A stretch of 64,000 nt of DNA from Pseudomonas mucidolens. Lineage in GTDB: Bacteria > Pseudomonadota > Gammaproteobacteria > Pseudomonadales > Pseudomonadaceae. Below are positions 1-7,683 of this stretch, piece by piece; the stretch's first letter is position 1; each line of letters begins with the position of its first letter. The translations under genes and the position numbers were made by a program. The DNA lies in NCBI RefSeq assembly GCF_900106045.1, contig NZ_LT629802.1:3720001-3784000 (forward strand), given 5' to 3'. Below the pieces are notes generated by a model. That model was not told the origin of the DNA. It ran no database searches and was given only the letters and a program-made list of their open reading frames with translations.

Positions 1-90
1 CAATTTGACCCGGCCCACGAGCGTGGCATTCGGGGCCACCCAACTGTGGGGATGGGTTTCGACTCGGGCGTCGCCCAGGCGGTATTTCAT
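1..90 (-). CDS. Gamma-class carbonic anhydrase family protein, N-terminal 30 residues (cut by window edge)
   Basis: The reverse strand reads [17 protein letters not shown] and continues into a V-A-P-N-A-T stretch, the usual start of the left-handed beta-helix gamma-carbonic anhydrase / YrdA family. These proteins are cytoplasmic trimers that bind a metal through histidines lying beyond the window, so the catalytic residues cannot be checked. The ATG at 90-88 is followed by an open frame to base 1. The next gene on the same strand, a Nudix hydrolase, ends 37 bases upstream, so the two may be co-transcribed. Confidence 0.75.
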   Translation of the reverse strand, partial: MKYRLGDARVETHPHSWVAPNATLVGRVKL

Positions 91-127
91 GGTTTGTTCC
101 TCACGGCGCGCCATACGAAGCGATGGC

Positions 128-730
128 TCAGGTATTGATGAAGCTTTTCGGCGGACGGTGCAGGCTGATGTCGGCATCGTCATACAGCAGGTTGATCAGC
201 TCGACGATCATGATCGCCGTCAGGCCCCAGATCTTGTATTCACCAAATCGATAACTGGGCACGTACCAACTGCGCCCCTGGTAATCGATGCGATGTGTGT
301 GCTCACGGGGATCCTGGCGAAAAAACTCCAGGGGCACGTTGAACACCGCCGCAATTTCAGCATCGTTGGCCAGGTATTCGACGTAATCGGGGACGACCCC
401 CACGTAAGGTGTGACACGAATGCCGTGCAGGGAGATCAACGGGCTCAACGGGCCGATCACTTCCACCAGGCCCGGTGGCAGGCCGATTTCCTCTTCGGCC
501 TCGCGTAGCGCGGTGAAGACCAGGTCCGGGTCCTCGGGGTCGCGACGCCCGCCGGGAAACGCCACTTCACCGCCGTGGGTCGACAGTCCGCTGGCGCGCA
601 GGGTCAGGATCAGCTCGGGTTCGTCACTGCGGGTAATCGGCACCAGCACGGCAGCCTCGGGGAAACGACTGTCAGTTTCCAGAGTGCGTGGTGTGTGATT
701 GCTTACACGGCGAAGTAGCTCGTCCAGCAT
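128..730 (-). CDS. Nudix hydrolase, CoA pyrophosphatase type (NudL-like)
   Basis: A 200-residue protein. The Nudix box spans about residues 60-83 (G, then E in the D-P-E-D-P-D stretch, then REAEEEIGL), which supplies the Mg-binding glutamates. Just before it, [20 protein letters not shown] matches the motif that marks CoA-pyrophosphatase Nudix enzymes, which cleave CoA or acyl-CoA to phosphopantetheine and 3',5'-ADP. Substrate is inferred from this motif. The gene is divergent from a second Nudix gene at 877. The start ATG at 730-728 has no in-frame upstream alternative that looks better. Confidence 0.85.
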   Translation of the reverse strand: MLDELLRRVSNHTPRTLETDSRFPEAAVLVPITRSDEPELILTLRASGLSTHGGEVAFPGGRRDPEDPDLVFTALREAEEEIGLPPGLVEVIGPLSPLISLHGIRVTPYVGVVPDYVEYLANDAEIAAVFNVPLEFFRQDPREHTHRIDYQGRSWYVPSYRFGEYKIWGLTAIMIVELINLLYDDADISLHRPPKSFINT

Positions 731-876
731 GAGTCATCTCGATCTGTTGGCTACCTTGCATGATGCACCAAAGCGTGCGGCCCCCCAAGCCCAAAACCCG
801 GGTCGTGTCGCGAAACGACAACTTGCAGGGCAAAGCCCTGCACGCCAAGATAGGCACAGTCCCCAGGAACCCAAGC

Positions 877-1425
877 ATGAATTTCTGCAGCCAGTGCGGC
901 AAACCGGTCACCCAACGCATTCCCGAAGGCGACGCACGCTTGCGGCATGTCTGCGACCACTGTCAAACCATTCACTATCAGAATCCCAACATCGTCGCTG
1001 GCACCGTGCCAGTCTGGGGCAAGCAAGTGCTGTTATGCCGTCGCGCCATCGAGCCGCGCCTGGGCTACTGGACCCTGCCCGCCGGGTTTATGGAGAACGG
1101 CGAGACCGTTGAACAGGCGGCGGTACGCGAAACCCTGGAGGAAGCCTGCGCCAGAGTCCGCGACCTGAATATCTACACCTTGATCGACGTACCGCACATC
1201 AGCCAGGTGCATATTTTCTACCGTGCCGAGCTGATCGACCTGGATTTCCAGCCAGGCATCGAGAGCCTCGAAGTGCAGCTGTTCGATGAGGCCGATATCC
1301 CTTGGTCCGAGCTGGCTTTCCGCACCGTCGGACGTACTTTAGAATGCTTTTTCGCCGACCGTCGGCAACAGGTGTTTCCAGTGCGCAGCGAATCAGTGCC
1401 GCCGCTGACTCAACCGGCAAAATAA
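877..1425 (+). CDS. Nudix hydrolase with N-terminal zinc ribbon
   Basis: A 182-residue protein beginning MNFCSQCGKPV. Cys4, Cys7, Cys26 and Cys29 form a CxxC...CxxC zinc ribbon as in NADH-pyrophosphatase-like Nudix proteins. The Nudix box runs from Gly70 through Glu76 to RETLEEAC at 84-91. The Mg-binding REx2EE is intact, but the glycine that normally follows EEx is Cys. Likely a cytoplasmic nucleotide-sugar or ADP-ribose type pyrophosphatase; the substrate is not determined by sequence. The frame is open further upstream, but that part does not resemble the family, so the ATG before NFCSQCG is chosen. Confidence 0.85.
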   Translation: MNFCSQCGKPVTQRIPEGDARLRHVCDHCQTIHYQNPNIVAGTVPVWGKQVLLCRRAIEPRLGYWTLPAGFMENGETVEQAAVRETLEEACARVRDLNIYTLIDVPHISQVHIFYRAELIDLDFQPGIESLEVQLFDEADIPWSELAFRTVGRTLECFFADRRQQVFPVRSESVPPLTQPAK

Positions 1426-1460
1426 CCCTCCCGGGCCGACTTCAAAGGGATATTGTTTCA

Positions 1461-1964
1461 ATGCGTTGGTTGCTCGCTCTGTTCTGCCTTTCGTTTGTCA
1501 GCCTGTCGTCGGCGTCCACTCTGACCACCTTGGGCGGCAAGCCGGTCGAGAAGGTTCTGGTGCTCAAATCCGCCCATCAGTTGCAACTGATCAACGATGG
1601 CAAGCCTTTCAAGACCTACCGCATTTCCCTGGGTAAAAACCCCAAGGGTCACAAATTTATCGAAGGCGACCGCCGCACGCCGGAAGGTTTCTACTGGATC
1701 GACTGGCGCAAGACCAGCGACCGCTTCAATCTCTCCATGCACATCTCCTACCCGAACATCAGTGACGCCGCCCGCGCCCGCCGCGAAGGGGTCAAGCCCG
1801 GCAGCATGATCATGATCCACGGCACGCCAGACAGCGAAGACTACCCGGAACAGTGGTTTCACACGCTGGACTGGACCGATGGCTGCATCGGCATGCGCAA
1901 CGTCGACATGCGTGAAGTCTGGCGCTTGGTGAAAGACGGCACGATGATCGAGATTCGGCCGTAA
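1461..1964 (+). CDS. Periplasmic L,D-transpeptidase (YkuD) family protein
   Basis: A 167-residue protein with a hydrophobic signal peptide over residues 1-19 (cleavage near SSAS). The YkuD core follows, with the catalytic pair His120 in IMIHGTPD and Cys142 in TDGCIGM. The family crosslinks peptidoglycan stems or attaches lipoproteins to them through a cysteine thioester. Small forms like this one, without a LysM domain, are common in Pseudomonas and their exact reaction is often untested. The ATG at 1461 starts directly with the signal peptide; longer in-frame starts lie inside the preceding gene. Confidence 0.85.
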   Translation: MRWLLALFCLSFVSLSSASTLTTLGGKPVEKVLVLKSAHQLQLINDGKPFKTYRISLGKNPKGHKFIEGDRRTPEGFYWIDWRKTSDRFNLSMHISYPNISDAARARREGVKPGSMIMIHGTPDSEDYPEQWFHTLDWTDGCIGMRNVDMREVWRLVKDGTMIEIRP

Positions 1965-2079
1965 TCCTCGACCGTTGGTAAATCAATTCAAAAATATTTC
2001 CCGCCCCCGACACCACCCGCCGGTGAATACCAGTTCACCGCGCGGACTGTACAGCCCTGCGCGCAATAAAGACCTCTCT

Positions 2080-2096
2080 AATACCACTGAATACCA
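2080..2096 (-). promoter_or_regulatory. Candidate NagR/NagQ operator, distal (TGGTATT-N3-TGGTATT)
   Basis: On the reverse strand this reads two TGGTATT heptamers separated by CAG. It is a direct repeat of the half-site found again at 2152-2169, in the opposite orientation. Spacing is one base shorter than the proximal copy. A lone TGGTATT complement also occurs at 2026-2032, inside a 7-base inverted repeat (2021-2040). Assignment to the adjacent GntR-family regulator is inference. Confidence 0.5.
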
Positions 2097-2151
2097 GACA
2101 CCCTGAAAGCCCCCATAAACCATCAGGCACACCGCTCTGGTCGCATTGACA

Positions 2152-2169
2152 TGGTATTTAAGTGGTATT
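2152..2169 (+). promoter_or_regulatory. Candidate NagR/NagQ operator (TGGTATT-N4-TGGTATT)
   Basis: Two perfect TGGTATT heptamers (2152-2158 and 2163-2169) spaced by four bases lie 59 bases upstream of the GntR-family gene. The TGGTATT-N4-TGGTATT layout is what I recall as the NagQ box described for N-acetylglucosamine regulators in Xanthomonas. Together with the inverted copy at 2080-2096 it would let the regulator control its own operon. Confidence 0.65.
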
Positions 2170-2227
2170 AATTTTTCGCTCAATACCGGGCGACAACACT
2201 CCAATAACCGCATCGGAAACCTGACAG

Positions 2228-2986
2228 ATGAATCCCATCCTGGCCTTGCGCCCCGACGATAAACAATCCATGCCGCTGTACCTGCAATTGGCGCGCAAGC
2301 TGGAAGCGGCGATCCATGCCGGCCAGTGGACCTCCGAACAGGCTCTGCCGTCGGAACGCGTGCTCAGTGAGCAGTTGAGCATCTCGCGGGTCACCGCCCG
2401 CAAAGCCTTGGAAGTGTTGTTTACCCAGGGCCTGATCCGTCGCAGCCAAGGTTCAGGCACCTTTATCACGCCGCGCCTGGAACAACCGCTGTCACGCCTG
2501 TCGGGTTTCAGCGAGATGTTGCGCCTCAAGGGCTTTGTGCCCGGCTCCCAATGGCTGGAGCGCGAGATCACCCCGCCAACCCACGAAGAATTGATCCGCC
2601 TGTGTCTGTCGACCAACGACAAGGTGGCGCGACTCAAGCGTTTGCGCAAAGCCGATGACACGGTGATGGCCATTGAAATGACTGCCGTCCCGGCCTCGGT
2701 GCTGCCGCAGCCGCAGGCGTTGGGCAGTTCGCTGTATGAATACTTCGAAAGCATCGGCAAGCCCATCGTCCGCGCCTTGCAGCATGTACAGGCAATCAAT
2801 GCCTCGGACGAGTTCGCAGGCCTGGTGGGTATCGCGCCCGGCACCGCCATGCTGCTGATGACCCGCGTCGGTTACACCGCCGATAACACGCCGATTGAAA
2901 TCACCGACACCTACTGCCGCAACGACTACTACGACTTCGTCGCGGAGCTTCGTCGGTACGACTTTGCCGCCGAACTGCGGCCCTAG
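2228..2986 (+). CDS. nagR: GntR/HutC-family transcriptional regulator of N-acetylglucosamine use
   Basis: A 252-residue protein. It has an N-terminal winged helix (about 10-75: LPSERVLSEQLSISRVTARK, the GntR recognition helix) and a UTRA effector domain (about 95-245). UTRA domains bind phosphorylated sugars, and GlcN6P or GlcNAc6P is the expected ligand here. It is the first gene of the nag operon, ending 10 bases before nagA, matching PA3757-PA3761 of P. aeruginosa. TGGTATT repeats upstream are probable operators, so autoregulation is likely. The same family is called NagR or NagQ in different species. Confidence 0.88.
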   Translation: MNPILALRPDDKQSMPLYLQLARKLEAAIHAGQWTSEQALPSERVLSEQLSISRVTARKALEVLFTQGLIRRSQGSGTFITPRLEQPLSRLSGFSEMLRLKGFVPGSQWLEREITPPTHEELIRLCLSTNDKVARLKRLRKADDTVMAIEMTAVPASVLPQPQALGSSLYEYFESIGKPIVRALQHVQAINASDEFAGLVGIAPGTAMLLMTRVGYTADNTPIEITDTYCRNDYYDFVAELRRYDFAAELRP

Positions 2987-2996
2987 AGAACTGCCC

Positions 2997-4103
2997 ATGT
3001 CCGAAGACAATATCCTCACGCCCCAAGGCTGGTTTCGCGGCCGACTGGTACACCGGCACGGCAAGGTCAGCGCCATTGAAGGCACCCCTTGCGACCCGGC
3101 CGACAACGACCTGCCCTACCTGCTGCCCGGTTTTATCGACCTGCACGTACATGGCGGTGGCGGCAAAGACATCATGGAAGGCGCCGACGCCTTCGAGACC
3201 ATCACCCGCACCCACGTGCGTTTTGGTACCACCTCGCTGCTGGCCACCACCATGACAGCGCCGGTGGAGGAAATCTCCAGCGTGCTCGGTCAACTCGGCA
3301 CGTTCTGCGAACAGCGTCCTGCGGGCAGCGCGCGAGTTCTCGGGGTACACCTGGAAGGTCCCTACATCAATCCGGGAAAACTCGGCGCTCAACCTAACTT
3401 CGCCCACACCGCGCTGATGGCAGAAGTCGAGGAATACCTGCGCCTGGCCCCGATCCGGGTGATCACCATCGCCCCGGAAATCGCCGGCCATGACGCGCTG
3501 ATTCGCAGTCTTAGTGCGCGCGGCGTGCGCATGCAGATCGGCCACACTTTGGGCAGCTATGAGGAAGGCGTGGCTGCCCTCGCCGCCGGCGCCACCAGTT
3601 TCACCCATCTGTATAACGCCATGAGCCCGCTACATCACCGCGAGCCGGGCATCGTCGGGGCGGCCTTGGCCCATGCCCGGTATGCCGAGTTGATTCCGGA
3701 CTTGCTGCACGTGCACCCCGGCGCCATGCGTGTAGCCCTGCGCGCGATTCCCTGCCTGTACTGCGTCACCGATTCCACGGCCGCCGCCGGCATGCCCGAC
3801 GGCGAATACAAGCTGGGCAGCCACACCGTGACCAAATGCCTGGGCGGTGTGCGACTGGCCGACGGCACCCTGGCCGGCAGCACCCTGACCATGGACCAGG
3901 CCCTGCGCAATCTGGTGAAAATCGGTCTGCCTATCAGCGAAGCCTCACAACGTTTGTCGCAATTTCCTGCGGACTATCTGGGCCTGGAAGAACGCGGTCG
4001 CCTGCAACCCGGCAGCTTTGCCGACTGCGTGCGCCTGGATCGCTCCCTGAACCTCACCGACGTAATGGTCGAAGGAGAAACCATTGACTTCAAAAATGTT
4101 TGA
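2997..4103 (+). CDS. nagA: N-acetylglucosamine-6-phosphate deacetylase
   Basis: A 368-residue amidohydrolase that converts GlcNAc6P to GlcN6P and acetate in the cytoplasm. Visible landmarks: metal-site HxH in DLHVHGGGG, the glutamate in VHLEGPY, His in QIGHTLGSYEEG, the FTHLYNAM motif, and the catalytic Asp in VTDSTAAAG. The start ATG at 2997 lies 10 bases after the regulator's stop; upstream in-frame sequence belongs to the regulator. Its 3' end overlaps the start of the next gene by 20 bases, indicating translational coupling. Confidence 0.95.
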   Translation: MSEDNILTPQGWFRGRLVHRHGKVSAIEGTPCDPADNDLPYLLPGFIDLHVHGGGGKDIMEGADAFETITRTHVRFGTTSLLATTMTAPVEEISSVLGQLGTFCEQRPAGSARVLGVHLEGPYINPGKLGAQPNFAHTALMAEVEEYLRLAPIRVITIAPEIAGHDALIRSLSARGVRMQIGHTLGSYEEGVAALAAGATSFTHLYNAMSPLHHREPGIVGAALAHARYAELIPDLLHVHPGAMRVALRAIPCLYCVTDSTAAAGMPDGEYKLGSHTVTKCLGGVRLADGTLAGSTLTMDQALRNLVKIGLPISEASQRLSQFPADYLGLEERGRLQPGSFADCVRLDRSLNLTDVMVEGETIDFKNV

Positions 4104-5106
4104 AGAGGCGCTGTCCTCCTGTGAGGCCGTCGAGGCTCAACTGCAACGCCTGGAACCGATGCTGGCGGACGTCGCCGGCCGTCTGCGCCGCCAACCGCCG
4201 CAAGTGGCGATGACCGTAGCCCGCGGCAGCTCGGATCATGCCGCCAGCTACTTTGCCTATCTGACCATGCAGCACCTGGGAATCCCCGTGGCGTCGTTGC
4301 CGATGTCAGTGGTGACCCTCTCGCAATCGCCGCTGAAAGTCAGCGGCCAAGTGGCCTTTGGTTTCTCGCAGTCGGGACAGAGCCCCGACCTGGTCAACAG
4401 CCTGCGTGTATTGCGCAAGCGCGGGGCGTTGAGCGTTTCCCTGGTCAATGCCGAGGACTCGCCACTGGAGGCCGCGTGCGAATTCCACGTGCCGCTGTGC
4501 GCCGGACCGGAACGCAGCGTCGCCGCCACCAAGAGCTTTATCGCCACGTTGAGCGCCAGTGCGCAATTGATCGCTCACTGGAATCAGGAGGACGCGCTGC
4601 TCGAAGCGTGCCAAGCCTTGCCCGCCGGCTTGCGTGAAGCGGCGACCCAGGATTGGAGCCTGGCCATCGAAGCGCTGCGCGACTGCCAGCGCCTGATGGT
4701 GATCGGGCGTGGCGCCGGTTTTGCCATTGCCCAGGAAGCCGCGCTCAAGCTCAAGGAAACCTCGGCGATCCAGGCCGAAGCCTTCAGCAGCGCCGAAGTG
4801 CGCCACGGGCCGATGGCCTTGATCGACGATAACTACCCGCTGCTGGTCTTCGCCCCGCGCGGCGCCGAACAGGCGGGCCTGCTCACATTGGCCGAGGAGA
4901 TGCGCCAACGGGGCGCCCGCGTGCTGCTGGCCGCGCCCGATGATGTTGCCGAACGTGACCTGACCTTGAGTCGCGCCGAGCACCCGGCTCTCGACCCGAT
5001 ACTCGCGATCCAGAGTTTCTACGTGATGGCCGCCGGTCTGGCGCACGCCAGGGGCATGGATCCGGACCAGCCCCGTCACCTGAGCAAAGTGACCCGCACC
5101 CACTGA
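4084..5106 (+). CDS. SIS-domain glucosamine-6-phosphate deaminase (NagB-II type)
   Basis: A 340-residue protein with two SIS sugar-isomerase domains, like the C-terminal half of GlmS but without its glutaminase domain. Motifs seen: ARGSSDHAA, FSQSGQSPD, ERSVAATKSF, and EAFSSAEVRHGPMALI in the second domain. Such proteins deaminate GlcN6P to fructose 6-phosphate and replace NagB in many proteobacteria. The start is taken as TTG at 4084 because AGGAG (4073-4077) sits six bases upstream. The ATG at 4096 would be 18 bases from it. The gene overlaps nagA by 20 bases. Deaminase activity is inferred from family and operon. Confidence 0.85.
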   Translation: MTSKMFEEALSSCEAVEAQLQRLEPMLADVAGRLRRQPPQVAMTVARGSSDHAASYFAYLTMQHLGIPVASLPMSVVTLSQSPLKVSGQVAFGFSQSGQSPDLVNSLRVLRKRGALSVSLVNAEDSPLEAACEFHVPLCAGPERSVAATKSFIATLSASAQLIAHWNQEDALLEACQALPAGLREAATQDWSLAIEALRDCQRLMVIGRGAGFAIAQEAALKLKETSAIQAEAFSSAEVRHGPMALIDDNYPLLVFAPRGAEQAGLLTLAEEMRQRGARVLLAAPDDVAERDLTLSRAEHPALDPILAIQSFYVMAAGLAHARGMDPDQPRHLSKVTRTH

Positions 5107-5142
5107 GTGGACTGCAGCGATTTCCTGATGAGAACCGTGCCC

Positions 5143-7656
5143 ATGCCTAACAATAAAAACCATCTCACCCTCAGTGCGCCCTTGAGTGGACCGGTGCTGA
5201 AGCTGGGCAACGTCCCGGATGACGTCTTCGCCAGCGGCGCCATGGGCGATGGCATTGCCATCGACCCGCTTAACGATTGCCTGTACGCCCCGTGTGCGGG
5301 CGTGGTGATACATGTCGCCCGCACCGGGCATGCGCTGACCATTCGCGCCGACAACGGTGCCGAAATCCTCTTGCATGTGGGCATCGATACGGTCGAACTG
5401 AATGGCGAAGGCTTTGCCTTGCTGGTCGAAAAAGGCGCGCGGGTCGAAAACGGCCAGGCCTTGGTCCGCTTTGACCTGGACCGCATCGCCCGTCAGTGCA
5501 AAAGCCTGATCAGCCTGATCATCCTGACCAACGGCGAGCACTTCGAACAGCGGCCGATCAACCTGCAGACGGTAAAGGTCGGTGAGCCGCTGTTGCACAT
5601 CTCGCCACGCAGCGCCTCGACCACACCGGCGCTGCCCGTCGACCACGCCAGCAGTGAAGCCAGCGCCAGCATTCGCATCACTCACCGTGGCGGTCTGCAT
5701 GCGCGTCCCGCTGCGCTGATCCGCAAGACGGCGCAAGACTTCAGCAGCCAGTCGTACCTGCATTTCGCCGGCAAGTCGGCCTCCTGTGACAGCCTGACCG
5801 CGCTGATGGGACTGGGCATCGGCGAGCAGGACGAGGTACAGGTCAGTTGCCGTGGCATGGATTGCGAAGCGGCCTTGCAAGCCCTGCTCGCGGCGCTGTC
5901 CGTACCGGTCCACGACGCAGCCCCCGCGCCAGTGGCCGCTGCCCCACGCCGCGCCCCCGCCGAAGCGGGTGTGTTGCAAGGTGTCTGCGCCGCGCCAGGA
6001 CTGGTCTGCGGGCCCTTGTTCCGGCTGAACGGGATTGAATTGCCAGCCGACCCGCGCAATCACGCGGTCGACGAACAGTTGCAGCATCTGGACGTTGCCC
6101 TGGAGCAGGTCCGTGGCGAAATCCGCGACACCTTGAACCAGGCACGTCGACGCAAGGACGAGGAAGAAGAACAGATTTTCACCGCGCACCTGGCGCTGCT
6201 GGAAGACCCCACACTGCTGGAAACCGCCACCCGCGCCATCGAACAAGGCAGCGCCGCCACCCATGCCTGGCGCGATGCAATCCAGGCTCAATGCACGGTG
6301 TTGCTGGCCTTGGGTAAACCTTTGTTTGCCGAACGTACCAACGACCTGCGGGACCTGCAGCAGCGAGTGCTGCGTGCACTGTTGGGCAAGGCCTGGCACT
6401 TCGAGTTGCCCGCGGGCGCCATCGTCGTCGCGCATGAATTGACCCCATCCGATCTACTGCAACTGAGCGAGCAGCAGGCCGTTGGTATCTGCATGGCCGA
6501 AGGCGGCGCGACGTCCCATGTGGCGATTCTTGCCCGGGGCAAAGGTCTACCCTGTGTGGTTGCACTGGGCGGCGCAGTGCTGGAAGTGCCGCAAGGCCAG
6601 CGCGTGGTACTGGACGCCAGCAACGGCCGCCTGGAACTGACACCCACCGAAGCACGCCACGCCGAGGTCCAGCAGATTCGCCAGGCGCAGCAACTCAAGC
6701 GCCAGCAGCAGCAAGCGCAGGCCCAGGCGCGCGCGCGCACCCTCGACGGGCTGGGTATTGAAGTGGCGGCGAATGTCGCGTCGAGCAACGAGGCGCTGCT
6801 CGCCTTTGCCAACGGCGCGGATGGTGTCGGCTTGTTGCGCACCGAGTTTTTATTTGTCGACCGTCGCACCGCACCCGATGAACAGGAGCAACGCCAGGCT
6901 TACCAGGCGGTACTGGATGCCATGGGCGACAAGCCGGTGATCATCCGCACCATCGACGTCGGCGGTGACAAGCAACTGGACTACTTGCCATTACCCGTTG
7001 AAGCCAACCCGGTGCTGGGCTTGCGCGGCATACGCATGGCGCAAGTGCGTCCCGAACTGCTCGACCAGCAACTGCGCGCCCTGCTTCAGGTCAGCCCGTT
7101 GCAACGTTGCCGGATCCTGCTGCCGATGGTCAGCGAAGTCGACGAGTTACTGCACATCCGCCAGCGCCTGGACCAGTTGTGCCTCGAGCTAGAATTGAGC
7201 CAACGCCCGGAGCTGGGGGTCATGATCGAAGTCCCCGCCGCCGCGTTGATGGCCGATCAATTGGCCGAGCATGCGGACTTCCTGTCCATCGGCACCAATG
7301 ACCTGTCCCAATACACCCTGGCGATGGACCGCGACCACGCTGGCCTCGCCGCTCGAGTCGATGCCTTGCACCCGGCACTGCTGCGGCTGATCGCCCAGAC
7401 CTGCAGCGGAGCCGCCAAACACGGGTGTTGGGTGGGAGTCTGCGGCGCCCTGGCGTCCGATCCACTGGCGACGCCGGTGCTGATCGGTCTGGGGGTCAAC
7501 GAGCTGTCCGTCAGCCCGCCGCAAATTGCCGAAATCAAAGACCGCGTGCGCCATCTGGATGCCGCGCAATGCCGGCAACTGAGCCAAGGCCTGCTCAACC
7601 TGAGCAGCGCCCAGGCCGTTCGCCAAGCCTGTCACCACCATTGGCCGCTGAGCTGA
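5143..7656 (+). CDS. nagF: PTS multiphosphoryl transfer protein EIIA-HPr-EI (N-acetylglucosamine)
   Basis: An 837-residue fusion that passes phosphate from PEP to the sugar permease. Order: EIIA-Glc domain (about 5-150, active His in LLHVGIDTVEL), HPr (about 175-255, GLHARPAALI), then Enzyme I (about 275-837) with the phospho-His loop GGATSHVAIL, PEP-binding GVGLLRTEFLF, and the C-terminal GVCGALAS cysteine. ATG 5143 is chosen; ATG 5128 is in frame but neither has a strong Shine-Dalgarno. An A-rich stretch (AACAATAAAAA, 5149-5159) just after the start resembles a Crc/Hfq target. A paralogous fusion sits in the trehalose operon at 16996. Confidence 0.92.
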   Translation: MPNNKNHLTLSAPLSGPVLKLGNVPDDVFASGAMGDGIAIDPLNDCLYAPCAGVVIHVARTGHALTIRADNGAEILLHVGIDTVELNGEGFALLVEKGARVENGQALVRFDLDRIARQCKSLISLIILTNGEHFEQRPINLQTVKVGEPLLHISPRSASTTPALPVDHASSEASASIRITHRGGLHARPAALIRKTAQDFSSQSYLHFAGKSASCDSLTALMGLGIGEQDEVQVSCRGMDCEAALQALLAALSVPVHDAAPAPVAAAPRRAPAEAGVLQGVCAAPGLVCGPLFRLNGIELPADPRNHAVDEQLQHLDVALEQVRGEIRDTLNQARRRKDEEEEQIFTAHLALLEDPTLLETATRAIEQGSAATHAWRDAIQAQCTVLLALGKPLFAERTNDLRDLQQRVLRALLGKAWHFELPAGAIVVAHELTPSDLLQLSEQQAVGICMAEGGATSHVAILARGKGLPCVVALGGAVLEVPQGQRVVLDASNGRLELTPTEARHAEVQQIRQAQQLKRQQQQAQAQARARTLDGLGIEVAANVASSNEALLAFANGADGVGLLRTEFLFVDRRTAPDEQEQRQAYQAVLDAMGDKPVIIRTIDVGGDKQLDYLPLPVEANPVLGLRGIRMAQVRPELLDQQLRALLQVSPLQRCRILLPMVSEVDELLHIRQRLDQLCLELELSQRPELGVMIEVPAAALMADQLAEHADFLSIGTNDLSQYTLAMDRDHAGLAARVDALHPALLRLIAQTCSGAAKHGCWVGVCGALASDPLATPVLIGLGVNELSVSPPQIAEIKDRVRHLDAAQCRQLSQGLLNLSSAQAVRQACHHHWPLS
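5149..5159 (+). promoter_or_regulatory. A-rich Crc/Hfq-type catabolite motif at nagF start
   Basis: AACAATAAAAA directly after the start codon fits the AAnAAnAA pattern through which Hfq with Crc blocks translation during carbon catabolite repression in Pseudomonas. The location over the ribosome footprint is typical. Function is inferred. Confidence 0.45.
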
Positions 7657-7657
7657 C

Positions 7658-7672
7658 AACAACAAGAAAAAA
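7658..7672 (+). promoter_or_regulatory. A-rich Crc/Hfq-type catabolite motif upstream of nagE
   Basis: AACAACAAGAAAAAA lies directly before the AGGAG Shine-Dalgarno of nagE. It is a good match to consecutive AAn triplets bound by the distal face of Hfq in Crc-mediated repression. Function is inferred. Confidence 0.55.
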
Positions 7673-7683
7673 GGAGACACGCC

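Noticed and set aside
2021..2040. Inverted repeat CGGTGAA...TTCACCG as a terminator for the L,D-transpeptidase gene
   Set aside because: Seven pairs with no following T run; it more likely belongs to the regulatory region, as it contains a TGGTATT half-site.
4306..6435. A 709-codon open frame on the reverse strand across the nag genes
   Set aside because: It is antisense to two well-supported genes, has no recognisable domain, and is low in complexity. Long shadow frames are common in GC-rich Pseudomonas DNA.
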